NCBI GenBank assembly: GCA_021162245.1
Contig: JAGGZD010000056.1
Span: 1-35,390 of the forward strand
Length of the DNA stretch: 35,390 nucleotides
Source: Dehalococcoidia bacterium
GTDB taxonomy: Bacteria; Chloroflexota; Dehalococcoidia; GIF9; AB-539-J10
Direction: 5' to 3'
The notes beneath the pieces are model-generated. The model did no database searches, had not been told where the DNA came from, and saw nothing but the letters and a program-made list of their open reading frames with translations. Below are positions 8,995 to 17,796 of this stretch, piece by piece. Positions within the stretch are counted from its first letter, which is position 1; the number at the start of each line of letters is the position of its first letter. Position numbers and translations under genes: made by a program.

Positions 8995-10455
8995 ATGATA
9001 CAAATGACGCGTAAGAAGCGAGGAAATTGTCTGGTAATGGCAGTGCTGCTGTTCCTGATAGCCTGCCTGCCCATTACTGCCCCTTTGCCAGTGGCAGCTA
9101 TTAGTCTTAACCCCTTCGATTATTTCGAAGGCGACTACTGCATCACCTTTAGCGAGAACGAGGTACAGGAGGATAAGGTTTTCTACCTGGAGATTAATGG
9201 ACAGGTGGAATGTATCCAGGATTTGCCCTTTGGGGCAAACCAGGCTGATATTGCTGTAAGCATTACGGCACAGCACAAGGAGACTGGTGATGTCGTGGTG
9301 CTTAATTCCGCTTATAGCGTCACTATACAGCCGGTTCCCGACTGGGAAGGCGATACCTTTGCAATGGAACTGTCCATACCACTGATTTTGCCCGCAGGGA
9401 GCCAGCCGGGAGAGTATGAAGTGGTTGCCCATCTTGAGCAGGCAGAGGTTGATGGCTGGGACATTACCAACCTTATCCCTGAAAGCTACCATTCATACTC
9501 TATCGGGACAGTTACCTGTGCAGAGATTCCTGTGCCTCCTCCCCCGCCAGTGGAAATCCCTGGCCATATTACGCTGGATATACTGGGAAACAGCTATGAA
9601 TATGAAATCTGGGACGATGGCAGTATCGCTGAGTCCGTCAATCTCAACCTCGTAGAGGGGGAAGTGGGCATTTATATCTCCAGTGGCACTCTCTGCCTTG
9701 ACAGGCATGATGAAGCGCTGAGCTACATTTCGGTGAATGGGGAAACATCTCCTCCAGATTATGAGTCTGGCTCGATAATCACTGCCTATAAATTCGCACC
9801 CGGCGGAGCCACTTTCGATCCATCGTTGGAGCTTACCCTGAGCTATGATGCGGTAAATTTGCCAGACGAAACGGCAGAGGAGGCATTGCATATTGCCTGT
9901 TATGACTATAGCGCACGGCAATGGACAGCGCTGAAAAGTGAGGTCGACGAGAGGGCAAATACCGTCGAGGCTAAAGTCAGCCACTTCAGCACCTTTGCCA
10001 TAATAGCGGATTCCGCTCCGCCAGCGCCAGCATCTTTTGTAATCAGCGATTTGAGCATCGACCCTGTCCATGTTGAGCCAGGGCAGTCAGTCACTATCTC
10101 TGTGAGGGTGAGTAACGACGGTGGCACGGAAGGCAGCTACACCCTCAAACTGCTGATAAACGATAAGCAGCAAAATAGCTGGGAAATAATCCTGGGCCCG
10201 GGAGGCAGCAAGACGATAAGTTGCCAGGTAGGGAAAACCAGAGAAGGAGAATACAGCGTAATCATGGGAGGATTGAGCGGTAAGTTCAGCGTGGGGTCGG
10301 TATCTTCGGCAGAAGTGCCTGCTGCAGGGCCCACTCAGGAACCAGAGCAGGACTCGGCTACTTCTCCGACTCCGAACACCTCCTTGCTTTCCTGGCTGCT
10401 CGAACACTGGCTGCTGGTTGTTGTGGTGCTCTACTTCGCCGTGTTTGTCCTGTAA
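8995..10455 (+). CDS. Secreted, membrane-anchored modular surface protein with CARDB-like domain
   Basis: A 486-residue protein with an N-terminal signal peptide (basic MTRKKR then a hydrophobic run, probable cleavage near PVAA). A beta-rich region (about 36-175) is followed by a Pro-rich linker. Next is a domain found in many bacterial and archaeal surface proteins (about 250-340), with GGATFDPSLELTLSYD and ending VSHFSTFAI. A CARDB-like adhesion domain follows (about 345-435; DLSIDPVHVEPGQSVTISV), then a Ser/Thr/Pro linker and a C-terminal hydrophobic helix that ends the protein without a positive tail. The start ATG is preceded by AAGG; an internal ATG at codon 4 is possible. Its own promoter lies at 8932. 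The CARDB and anchor part is homologous to that of the protein at 12369. No enzymatic motif is visible, so an adhesive or structural role is inferred. Confidence 0.85.
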   Translation: MIQMTRKKRGNCLVMAVLLFLIACLPITAPLPVAAISLNPFDYFEGDYCITFSENEVQEDKVFYLEINGQVECIQDLPFGANQADIAVSITAQHKETGDVVVLNSAYSVTIQPVPDWEGDTFAMELSIPLILPAGSQPGEYEVVAHLEQAEVDGWDITNLIPESYHSYSIGTVTCAEIPVPPPPPVEIPGHITLDILGNSYEYEIWDDGSIAESVNLNLVEGEVGIYISSGTLCLDRHDEALSYISVNGETSPPDYESGSIITAYKFAPGGATFDPSLELTLSYDAVNLPDETAEEALHIACYDYSARQWTALKSEVDERANTVEAKVSHFSTFAIIADSAPPAPASFVISDLSIDPVHVEPGQSVTISVRVSNDGGTEGSYTLKLLINDKQQNSWEIILGPGGSKTISCQVGKTREGEYSVIMGGLSGKFSVGSVSSAEVPAAGPTQEPEQDSATSPTPNTSLLSWLLEHWLLVVVVLYFAVFVL

Positions 10456-10512
10456 CTTATACCTCTTGTGTCACTGTAAGACATTTTTTGTCACTGTATA
10501 GTTGTGCATGAC

Positions 10513-10541
10513 TTGTAAAAAACCTGAATAAGTTCTATACT
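10513..10541 (+). promoter_or_regulatory. Sigma70-type promoter of the second surface-protein gene
   Basis: TTGTAA (10513-10518), a 17-nt spacer and TATACT (10536-10541). About 57 bp separate the -10 box from the chosen start codon. Just upstream the sequence GTCACTGTA occurs twice within about 25 bp (near 10470 and 10492), a possible paired binding site. Confidence 0.55.
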
Positions 10542-10598
10542 CAGAAATATAGCATCTGGTGACTAATGTGTCTTAAAAATAAGTAGTGAGGCGTGAAA

Positions 10599-12152
10599 AT
10601 GAAGAAGAGAGAATGGCGTAATAGAGTAATTCACTTCATAGTGGTTCTGTCATTGTGCCTGGCAATAATAGCAGCGCCGGCAGTGGCGATAAAGGCGGAT
10701 GACTCGGCAACATACACGGCATGCTGCTGTGAGGACTGGCTGATTAACCAGGTTGAGTCAACCAGAGTACCTGACATTACCGTCCCTTCGGTGAATCTGA
10801 CTGCTGCACACGAAATGCGTATCGATGATGCCAGCATGACCATCCTGGGTGCCAGCATAGCGCTCAATCATGTCGTGTTCGCTTTTAATGACACTGCTCC
10901 AGACACTACAGTTACAGTAAGTGGTGAGTTGTCACTCATTCTGCCGATACCCGATTCAGAAGATTTGTCGCTGAGCCCACGCTTCAGACTGGAATGCACA
11001 GTAAGCTGCGAGGCAGGAGATGCGCCGCAGCTAAGTGATATCAATGATATCAACATTGCTGGTGAGAGTTACTCGCTGTCGACGAGCGAGCTCGACACTA
11101 TCATGGACACCATTAATAGCGCAATCGATGCCAGCGGGTGGACATTAGGTTCGTCGCCGGATGGAAATTTAATGGGTATAGACGTCAACAGCAGCGGTGA
11201 ACTGGTGTTAAGCTGGGATGATGGTGACCCGACGAGTCTTGATGCCACTGCTGTCACGGGCAAGCTGCAAAGCGCCATGGACATTCTGGTTGATGAGGCA
11301 AACAATTATTTAAGCACAGGCTATGGTGACCCCAACGGGAAATGGTGGCTTCGTGTAGCCATCGTTACCGATACCATGCTGACCTTAAATGCGCAGGCAA
11401 CTGTTTTTGGCCTTACGGCGAAAATAGAAGATATGGATATCACGTTCCCAGGTTGCACAGCCGTAAACGCAACAGGTACTGTGTCCCTTGAGGGCAAGCA
11501 AGCAACTTTTGATGCAACTGGTAGCATATGCGGTGCTAACTACACTCCCGACCTGTCTCTGGATACTCTGGGCATCGATTGTGAATATTCTGTTATCAAT
11601 GACCTGGTCAAGGATAATCAGGCTGACCTGTGCGATGCGCTGAGCACTCTCGCTACCAACGTCATCGAAGAGATAGGGCTTACCTGTCCCGTCTGCTTTA
11701 ACAACATCGGCATTGAGGGTGATAACTTGAAGGTGTGGCTTGAAGGCATTCCCATCACTGGTGTAACTTATGAGGTCAATTGTGAGATTTTACCAGAGGT
11801 GACAGTCAAGCTCTTCGACAACGGAGAAAACCTCCAAGATAGTACTACCAGTGACGTAAACGGGAATTATACTGTGTACGCTCCTGAGGCTGGGAACTAT
11901 ACTGTGATTGCCAGCAAGACAGATTTCCTGGATGAGACGCAGGAACCAGTAGAGGTGAAGGAAGGTGATGACTCAGTAACGCTGGACTTCTGTGGTGACC
12001 ATGGGCTCATTCCTCTGGTTATTCGTTTGCCTGAGACGAGTCTCGATTATTTCCTGCTTTGCATGAATCTGTATCTGGAAGATTGGGGAGAATATGATAT
12101 TGGGTTGGACAAGTTCCTGGCAACGATGAATGCCTATCTGGAGCGATGGTGA
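10599..12152 (+). CDS. Secreted protein with carboxypeptidase-regulatory-like domain and shared C-terminal module
   Basis: A 517-residue exported protein of unknown function. The track starts at a GTG at 10593, but the ATG at 10599 has GAGG 7 nt upstream, so it is preferred. A signal peptide (KKREWRNRVIHF, hydrophobic run, ending near AIKA) is followed by about 360 residues I do not recognise, rich in Asp, Ser and Thr with scattered cysteines (ACCCEDW near the mature N-terminus, later CPVCFNN). The last 126 residues hold a carboxypeptidase-regulatory-like beta sandwich (VTVKLFDNGENLQ, SDVNGNYTVYAPEAGNYTV), then FCGDHGLIPL and an end beginning LDYFLLCMNLYLEDWGE. This module recurs in the cysteine peptidase at 14863. 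There is no C-terminal membrane helix, unlike the neighbours on either side. The gene has its own promoter and ends before the promoter at 12213. Confidence 0.82.
   Translation: MKKREWRNRVIHFIVVLSLCLAIIAAPAVAIKADDSATYTACCCEDWLINQVESTRVPDITVPSVNLTAAHEMRIDDASMTILGASIALNHVVFAFNDTAPDTTVTVSGELSLILPIPDSEDLSLSPRFRLECTVSCEAGDAPQLSDINDINIAGESYSLSTSELDTIMDTINSAIDASGWTLGSSPDGNLMGIDVNSSGELVLSWDDGDPTSLDATAVTGKLQSAMDILVDEANNYLSTGYGDPNGKWWLRVAIVTDTMLTLNAQATVFGLTAKIEDMDITFPGCTAVNATGTVSLEGKQATFDATGSICGANYTPDLSLDTLGIDCEYSVINDLVKDNQADLCDALSTLATNVIEEIGLTCPVCFNNIGIEGDNLKVWLEGIPITGVTYEVNCEILPEVTVKLFDNGENLQDSTTSDVNGNYTVYAPEAGNYTVIASKTDFLDETQEPVEVKEGDDSVTLDFCGDHGLIPLVIRLPETSLDYFLLCMNLYLEDWGEYDIGLDKFLATMNAYLERW
11772..12152 (+). 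repeat. Shared C-terminal module, copy 1 (coding)
   Basis: This segment encodes the last 126 residues of the protein at 10599. It aligns with the last 123 residues of the peptidase at 14863 (16564-16935), from EVNC to the final Trp. Both copies share the FLDET turn, DFCGDHGLIPL, and the terminal aromatic block. DNA is also clearly similar at the 3' end, pointing to duplication or domain shuffling. Confidence 0.85.
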
Positions 12153-12212
12153 ATTTCCACTATATACTGTGCCTGGATGAAGGAACAAATTTTAACCACA
12201 GGTCTTTGCTTA

Positions 12213-12241
12213 TTGACAGTGAGTGGGCGCTGGCATATTAT
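12213..12241 (+). promoter_or_regulatory. Strong sigma70-type promoter of the third surface-protein gene
   Basis: TTGACA (12213-12218), exactly 17 nt, and TATTAT (12236-12241). It leaves a leader of about 120 nt before the ATG at 12369; I see no clear regulatory fold in it. Confidence 0.72.
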
Positions 12242-12368
12242 ATAGGTAGTAGTGGTAACTTGAGGTAAGCTGAGTGTTAATTTGCCTTGCAAGCTACTGA
12301 CATGTGCTTCCTGGCATTTGTAATATACATTTAGGAAGGAAATTTTTACAAGGAGGTAGAAGAAAAAT

Positions 12369-14669
12369 ATGAATCCGAGAAGGTATCTTAAATTTATGAA
12401 CCTTGGTTTGACGGGCCTTTTGATGGGGTGTCTACTCATTGTGTCGGTAGGGGTTCCGTCTGTATCCGTATCAGCCGCTTCTCCTGCCGCAGCTATAAGA
12501 AACCTGCCAAATAATGCAGTGTTGCCGGGGGAAACTTTCACGGTTGAAATAACTTTTGTAGCTCCTGATGATGATTGTAAGAGTCTTGGCATCCATGATG
12601 AATCTCCAACCAGTTCCAGTGACTGGTTGACCGATGGAGATACAGGCTGGTGCAACCCCAATGCATTCACGGTAAAATATGGGGATGAAACGGACAACCT
12701 TATAGAATACACATGGCAGGGCCCTTATGAACAGGGAACGACTGTTAAAACAGTTTACCATGTTACTGTTCCTGATAATGTCCTGCCGGGGAAATATCAT
12801 TTTCCGGTGAGTGATAATACCACAGCATGGTTTGGGTACTATATTGGTACCAACCCATATAAGGTAGCTATCACTGGTGAGTGTCAAGTAACGGTTGAGA
12901 AGCCTGCTGAGGTATGGGTAGATGATGACTGGGCAAGCAATTCCACGGGGGATTATGTAGATGGTCATGTATTTGGGTATGATGCCTTTTCTACCATACA
13001 GGATGGTATTGATGGAGTTGGCAACAGCACGGTGAACGTGCTGGAAGGGACTTATGGTGCCTTCAATATTACCAGCTGGGATGGTCTAACTATAAGTGCG
13101 GAATCTGGTGCTGTGGTCAACGCTACTGCCCCATTCTCCGATAGTGGTTGGGATATTGATGTTATGGGGCTGATAAGCAACTCAACGAATATCAGAATTG
13201 ATGGACTTGAGTTCGATGGTAGCTCCTTATCTAACTCGAAGGACGAATATGGAATCTTTTCCCTTAATAGCACTGCCGATTTCACAGATTTGTCTGTGCA
13301 TGATCTGGATAGCGATAGTGGTAGTAGAGGAGTTGGCATAGGCGTAGTTGGAGGACTAACAACAGCAGATATTTCGGAATGCACGATTGCTGACTGCGAG
13401 ATCGGTATAAAGGTGAAAAATGACACGGCAAATATCAGCGACTGCACCATCACGGGGATGAATGGGTGTAGCACGAAAAGCATTGGAATCCAGGCACAGT
13501 CTGGCGCCGTGGTAAATGCTGATGGCTGTGATATAAGCAAGTGTGTTACCACTTCTCCTCCTCCTGCTCCCGTCCCTGGCCAAGCGAGTTGGTGGGGCAA
13601 GGGCGTTGAAGCGAGAAGTGGGGCAACGGTGGTGCTGGACTGCTGCAACAAAATTCACCACAATGATGTTGGCATATGGGTTGAATCTGGCGCCTGTGGA
13701 GAGGAACCACAGGTTAGTGGTGGCTACCTGACAGCCAACGACAACTCGATATATGACAATACCAATTATGGGCTTTATTATGAAGGGGGCGTTGTTGAGG
13801 GACTTGAAGCACCTGGGTTCATATTGGCTAGTTCTGTTGATGCGGAGGAGAACTGGTGGGGTCATGCCAGTGGTCCTGGTGGAGCGGGTGATGGTTCAGG
13901 TGATAATGTGACCGCCGGCGTGGACTTTATCCCCTGGTTAGATGCTCCATGTGATGAACATCCTGAAACGGTCGGCCCGAATGCGGAGTTCTGGGGAACA
14001 CCGACCACAGGGCTGGAACCTCTGTGCGTTGACTTTACTGATGAGTCGGAACCATATGATGAGTGGGATATAGTGGAGTGGGCATGGGACTTTGGTGACG
14101 GTACCACTTCCACGGAGAAGAACCCGACGCATTGTTACCCAGCAGCTGGCACTTACACTGTCAGCCTGGAAATAACCGACGAAGAGGGGCTGAGCGACAC
14201 CGAGACCAAAGAGGGGTACATAGTGGTGAGGGCGCCTGAGGGACTACTGGCACCTCCGGAGCCGGCGAACTTCGCTGTCTCTTATATGAAAGTGTCACCG
14301 CAGCAAGTGCTGCCTGGCCAAGAAGTGGAGATTTCTATTAACATTGCCAATCACGGTGGAGAGAGTGGTGCTCACAACGTGGCACTGTTCATCAATGGGT
14401 ATGTCGAACAGAGCCAGACTGTATCCGTTTCGCCTGGGGCTACCAGACTGGTAGTCTTCAGAACTTCGAAGACAGTGCCCGGCACATACCAGGTATCAAT
14501 GGAAGGTGCGGAGGGACAGTTCATCGTCCTTGACGTTTCGGAAAGCACAGCGCAACCTGCCGCTACTGCTGGTGGTGGTGGACTTGGCACGGCTGGCATA
14601 ATAGTGATTGTGGTGGTGGTAATAACGCTTGTTGTGGCGTTGGTTTTTGGAGTGATCAGAAGGGAATAA
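12369..14669 (+). CDS. Large secreted protein with beta-helix, PKD and CARDB-like domains and C-terminal anchor
   Basis: A 766-residue surface protein behind AAGGAGG. It has a signal peptide ending near VSAASP. An N-terminal beta domain (about 40-180) carries FTVEITFVAPDDDCK. A right-handed parallel beta-helix follows (about 185-500), with NosD/DUF1565-like stretches such as VWVDDDW, FSTIQDGID and repeated turns (DISECTIADCEIGIKV, NISDCTITGM) and the end marker ENWWGHASGPGG. A PKD domain (about 535-625) has the diagnostic WAWDFGDGTTSTEKNPTH and AGTYTVSLEITDE. A CARDB-like domain (about 635-725) precedes a Gly-rich linker and a transmembrane helix ending RRE. The CARDB and anchor resemble those of the protein at 8995. 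Parallel beta-helices often bind or cleave polysaccharides, but I see no catalytic signature, so carbohydrate binding or adhesion is inferred. Confidence 0.88.
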   Translation: MNPRRYLKFMNLGLTGLLMGCLLIVSVGVPSVSVSAASPAAAIRNLPNNAVLPGETFTVEITFVAPDDDCKSLGIHDESPTSSSDWLTDGDTGWCNPNAFTVKYGDETDNLIEYTWQGPYEQGTTVKTVYHVTVPDNVLPGKYHFPVSDNTTAWFGYYIGTNPYKVAITGECQVTVEKPAEVWVDDDWASNSTGDYVDGHVFGYDAFSTIQDGIDGVGNSTVNVLEGTYGAFNITSWDGLTISAESGAVVNATAPFSDSGWDIDVMGLISNSTNIRIDGLEFDGSSLSNSKDEYGIFSLNSTADFTDLSVHDLDSDSGSRGVGIGVVGGLTTADISECTIADCEIGIKVKNDTANISDCTITGMNGCSTKSIGIQAQSGAVVNADGCDISKCVTTSPPPAPVPGQASWWGKGVEARSGATVVLDCCNKIHHNDVGIWVESGACGEEPQVSGGYLTANDNSIYDNTNYGLYYEGGVVEGLEAPGFILASSVDAEENWWGHASGPGGAGDGSGDNVTAGVDFIPWLDAPCDEHPETVGPNAEFWGTPTTGLEPLCVDFTDESEPYDEWDIVEWAWDFGDGTTSTEKNPTHCYPAAGTYTVSLEITDEEGLSDTETKEGYIVVRAPEGLLAPPEPANFAVSYMKVSPQQVLPGQEVEISINIANHGGESGAHNVALFINGYVEQSQTVSVSPGATRLVVFRTSKTVPGTYQVSMEGAEGQFIVLDVSESTAQPAATAGGGGLGTAGIIVIVVVVITLVVALVFGVIRRE

Positions 14670-14690
14670 GCCTGTTCTGACAGGAAATTT

Positions 14691-14725
14691 AAAGTAGGGA
14701 GTGGCTTTTAGCTGCTCCCTACTTT
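14691..14725 (+). terminator. Hairpin terminator after the beta-helix gene
   Basis: AAAGTAGGGAG (14691-14701) pairs exactly with CTCCCTACTTT (14715-14725); two G-T pairs extend the stem inward. It begins 22 bp after the stop codon. The sequence after the stem is only moderately T-rich, so efficiency is uncertain. Confidence 0.6.
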
Positions 14726-14835
14726 CTAGTATTATGATATGTGTAATTATTAATTTGAATGTATAATCAGGTGGAGATACAGCGCAATAACCTAAAATTG
14801 TTTGAAATGGCAACAGGTTCAATACAGTTTTAGGG

Positions 14836-14841
14836 TATAAT
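14836..14841 (+). promoter_or_regulatory. Likely -10 element before the cysteine peptidase gene
   Basis: A consensus TATAAT sits 21 bp before the ATG. No good -35 box lies at 16-18 nt, so this would be a weak or activator-dependent promoter. Confidence 0.4.
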
Positions 14842-14862
14842 AATTGTCATAGGATTAGCCAT

Positions 14863-16935
14863 ATGAATAAGAGAATATGCGGCATCAAAAATGGAGGCTT
14901 GGCAGGCATCTTAAGTGTAGTTGTCTGTCTTATCCTTGCCTTTGCGTTTGTAGGCTTAAATGTGCCGGGGATTGTCCAGGCAGGTGATGGCAACCGTATT
15001 TATCCTGTCATGCAGCCCGATAGGGAAACCATGGAAGAATGGATAGAGTCCTATAATAGTGCTCCCAGGGCATCGATAGAGATGAGAGGGCTCCAGGGGG
15101 CCAGCACAGGAGGATTGCTTAGTCTTCTTGACCATCTGGACTATACAGCTTCTGAACGTGACCAAGGTTCTTGTGGCAACTGCTGGGCATGGGCTGGCAC
15201 TGGCTGCATGGGGATTGCACTTGATGTCCAGGAGGGAATAAAAGGCCGCCTGTCGGTGCAATATCTCAACTCCTGTGAAGATGATATAATCGGAAAGCCT
15301 TGCTGTGATGGAGGATGGTTGTCTAACTTGGCAGACTTCTATACTGCTACTAATATGGCCATTCCCTGGTCCAATACCAATGCCTACTGGCAGGATGGCG
15401 ATGCATCATGCGATACAAATTGCGGCTCTATCTCTACTGATCCCAATTACCCTATCACTTCTATCCAGGAACAGGTAGTTCCCACTCTGCCCCTAGATGG
15501 GGTGATGGACCAAGCAACTGCGATTGCCAATATCAAGGATGTGCTGAGTCAGGACAGAGCTGTCTGGTTCGGTTTCTTTTTGCCTACTGGCGCTGCCTGG
15601 AGCGATTTTAAAAGCTTTTGGAATACTAGTGGTGAGAGTATCGTTTATGACATGGATAAGTTTTGCGGTGTTCCCGATGAGCTTGCTGGCGCCCATGCGG
15701 TTCTGTGTGTGGGCTATAATGATACGGATCCCGATAACGCATACTGGATTATGCTGAATAGCTGGGGGACGACTGCCAGGCGTCCCAATGGCCTTTTCCG
15801 CATAGATATGGATATGGATTATGGCTGCAGTTATCCGATTTGTGGCTATGCATTCTACTGGCAGACACTGGATATTGCCTTTGCCATGAATGTGCCTGAT
15901 ATCACGCTTTCCCCCGAGAGCTTCGATGTGACTCTTCCCTCAAACACAACCCAGGATTATACATTGACTATTGGTAATGAAGGCAGTGCTAATCTTGATT
16001 ATACTATCAGTGATGAAGATACTACGGAAGCTGGAAGGGCAGATTGCACATGGCTGGATGAGACTCCTGATTCAGGCACAGTAGTGACAGGCGGACCTGC
16101 TGATAATATCACTGTTAGCTTTAACAGCACCGGACTTTCTGTAGGGGACTACAGTGCTGATATAGTTGTTTCCAGTAATGACCCTGATGAAAATTCTGAG
16201 ATAGTGCCGGTGGTTCTGCACGTAGTAGTGCCGGACTTGGTAATCACTGAAAAGCATGAAGAGTGGATTGACTTTGAGGCAAAGAGCTATAACATAACCT
16301 GTACGGTGGAAAACCAGGGGGATCTGGTGGCAGGTGCCAGTAAGACCGGAGTATGTATTGATGCTGGCTCCTGGGGTTTTTATGATTGCCCTGCATTGGA
16401 GCCAGGAGCTTCCAATTGCAGTACACTTGGCCCATTTATCCTGTCGGGCGACAGCGATAGCATCCTTGTTTGTGCCGATAAACAGGATGAAATTGATGAG
16501 AGCGACGAGGGCAACAATTGCAGTCAGAATACGTGGGGAACCGTGATAGCAGGGGTAACAAAGGAGGTTAATTGTCAGCCACTTGGAGAAGTGACCATAA
16601 AGCTGTATAACAATGGTGGTGTGGAAGGTATGACCACCAGCGATGGTGAAGGAAACTATTCCTTCACTGCTTACATTTCCACACAAGGCAATTACGAATT
16701 GGTGGCCAGCAAAGCGGATTTCCTGGATGAAACACAGCCTGTTACAGTGGGAGCTAGCAACATCACGCTGGACTTCTGTGGTGACCATGGACTTATTCCC
16801 CTGACCACTCCTAAGGGAGGAGGTTTAGATTATTTCCTGCTTTGCATGAACCTCTATCTGGAAGGTTGGGGCGAATGCAACATTGGTCTGGATAAATTCC
16901 TGGCTACGCTGAATGCTTATTTGGAGTCATGGTGA
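14863..16935 (+). CDS. Secreted papain-family (C1A) cysteine peptidase with CARDB-like and shared C-terminal modules
   Basis: A 690-residue exported peptidase. A signal peptide (about 1-40) is followed by a short pro-like stretch and the papain domain (about 85-340). The oxyanion Gln101 and nucleophile Cys107 lie in DQGSCGNCWAWA, the catalytic His278 in AHAVLCVGYND and Asn299 in MLNSWG, so the triad is complete. Next are a BACON/Hydin-like domain (about 345-457; TLTIGNEGSANLDYTI), a CARDB-like domain (about 458-565), a carboxypeptidase-regulatory-like domain and the 36-residue terminal block shared with the protein at 10599. There is no transmembrane tail. The propeptide region is much shorter than the inhibitory propeptides of classical papains. 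It probably acts outside the cell on peptides or on surface proteins. The upstream AGGA is a modest ribosome site. Confidence 0.92.
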   Translation: MNKRICGIKNGGLAGILSVVVCLILAFAFVGLNVPGIVQAGDGNRIYPVMQPDRETMEEWIESYNSAPRASIEMRGLQGASTGGLLSLLDHLDYTASERDQGSCGNCWAWAGTGCMGIALDVQEGIKGRLSVQYLNSCEDDIIGKPCCDGGWLSNLADFYTATNMAIPWSNTNAYWQDGDASCDTNCGSISTDPNYPITSIQEQVVPTLPLDGVMDQATAIANIKDVLSQDRAVWFGFFLPTGAAWSDFKSFWNTSGESIVYDMDKFCGVPDELAGAHAVLCVGYNDTDPDNAYWIMLNSWGTTARRPNGLFRIDMDMDYGCSYPICGYAFYWQTLDIAFAMNVPDITLSPESFDVTLPSNTTQDYTLTIGNEGSANLDYTISDEDTTEAGRADCTWLDETPDSGTVVTGGPADNITVSFNSTGLSVGDYSADIVVSSNDPDENSEIVPVVLHVVVPDLVITEKHEEWIDFEAKSYNITCTVENQGDLVAGASKTGVCIDAGSWGFYDCPALEPGASNCSTLGPFILSGDSDSILVCADKQDEIDESDEGNNCSQNTWGTVIAGVTKEVNCQPLGEVTIKLYNNGGVEGMTTSDGEGNYSFTAYISTQGNYELVASKADFLDETQPVTVGASNITLDFCGDHGLIPLTTPKGGGLDYFLLCMNLYLEGWGECNIGLDKFLATLNAYLESW
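16564..16935 (+). repeat. Shared C-terminal module, copy 2 (coding)
   Basis: This encodes residues 568-690 of the cysteine peptidase and corresponds to 11772-12152. Differences are concentrated in the beta-sandwich loops, while the FCGDHGLIPL stretch and the terminal aromatic block are nearly invariant. That is the pattern expected if the very end of the protein is recognised by a cellular machine. Confidence 0.85.
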
Positions 16936-16992
16936 ATAGAATAAGGGGTAAGTTATCCCTCAGGCTCATCTTGTATTGAAAGAGACTCGCAC

Positions 16993-17021
16993 TTTACCTT
17001 TGCTGTGTGCGATGCTAAAAT
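16993..17021 (+). promoter_or_regulatory. Putative promoter of yebC-ruvC-ruvA
   Basis: TTTACC (16993-16998), a 17-nt spacer and TAAAAT (17016-17021), 18 bp before the yebC ATG. No LexA-type box is evident to me. Confidence 0.45.
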
Positions 17022-17039
17022 TAGGTTGGGAGCAGTGAT

Positions 17040-17792
17040 ATGTCAGGACATTCCAAGTGGTCACAGATTAAACGGCAAAAGGGCGTAGCTGATGCCAAGC
17101 GTGGGCAGCTGTTCACCAAGCTTACCAGGGAGATTATGGTGGCGGTTAAGAGTGGTGGAGCCAATCCTGAGAACAATTTCCAATTAAAGCTGGCAATACA
17201 GAAGGCTCGCGATAACAACATGCCCACGGATAACATCGACAGGGCTATAAAACATGCCAGTGGCGGAGCTGAGGCAGCTAACTTAATTGAGGTAACACTG
17301 GAAGGTTATGGACCGGGTGGAGTAGCGGTGCTGGTAGCGGCGTTGACCAATAATCGCAATCGCACTATTCAGGATGTGCGCCGACTTTTCGCGCGACATG
17401 GCGGCAGCATGGGAGAGAATGGGTGCGTCTCATGGCTCTTTGAAAGCAGGGGAGTGATTACAGTGGAAAGTGATGGCTCCGATGCTGAAGAAATAGCGTT
17501 GCAGGCTATCGATGCCGGGGCAGAGGACGTTAACACCGAGAAGGACTATATTGAAATCTATACTCAACCACATGACATGGAGGCAGTAAGGAAGGCTGTT
17601 GAAGAGAAAAAACATGTAATCTCTTCGGAGCTTTCGAGAATTCCTAAAACCACGCTCATGCTGGGTGAGAAAGAAACAACTCAAACTTTGAGTCTCCTTG
17701 ACCATCTGGAAGAACTGGACGATGTGCAACATGTATTCTCCAACATTGATTTCTCTGATGCTACTTTAGAGAAACTTCGCTCTTCAGCATAA
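17040..17792 (+). CDS. yebC: YebC/PmpR family protein (TACO1 family)
   Basis: A 250-residue YebC with the invariant start MSGHSKWSQIKRQKGVADAKR and the conserved stretch EGYGPGGVAVLVAALTNNRNRT. The family was first described as DNA-binding regulators. Later work on YebC and mitochondrial TACO1 points to a role in translation of difficult sequences such as polyproline, so the regulatory label should be treated with care. GGGAG precedes the ATG. The stop is 4 bp before ruvC, an arrangement conserved in many bacteria. Confidence 0.97.
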   Translation: MSGHSKWSQIKRQKGVADAKRGQLFTKLTREIMVAVKSGGANPENNFQLKLAIQKARDNNMPTDNIDRAIKHASGGAEAANLIEVTLEGYGPGGVAVLVAALTNNRNRTIQDVRRLFARHGGSMGENGCVSWLFESRGVITVESDGSDAEEIALQAIDAGAEDVNTEKDYIEIYTQPHDMEAVRKAVEEKKHVISSELSRIPKTTLMLGEKETTQTLSLLDHLEELDDVQHVFSNIDFSDATLEKLRSSA

Positions 17793-17796
17793 CAAT

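Noticed and set aside
16945-16965. Terminator after the cysteine peptidase
   Set aside because: AGGGGTAA/TTATCCCT are complementary but leave almost no loop, and no T-run follows.
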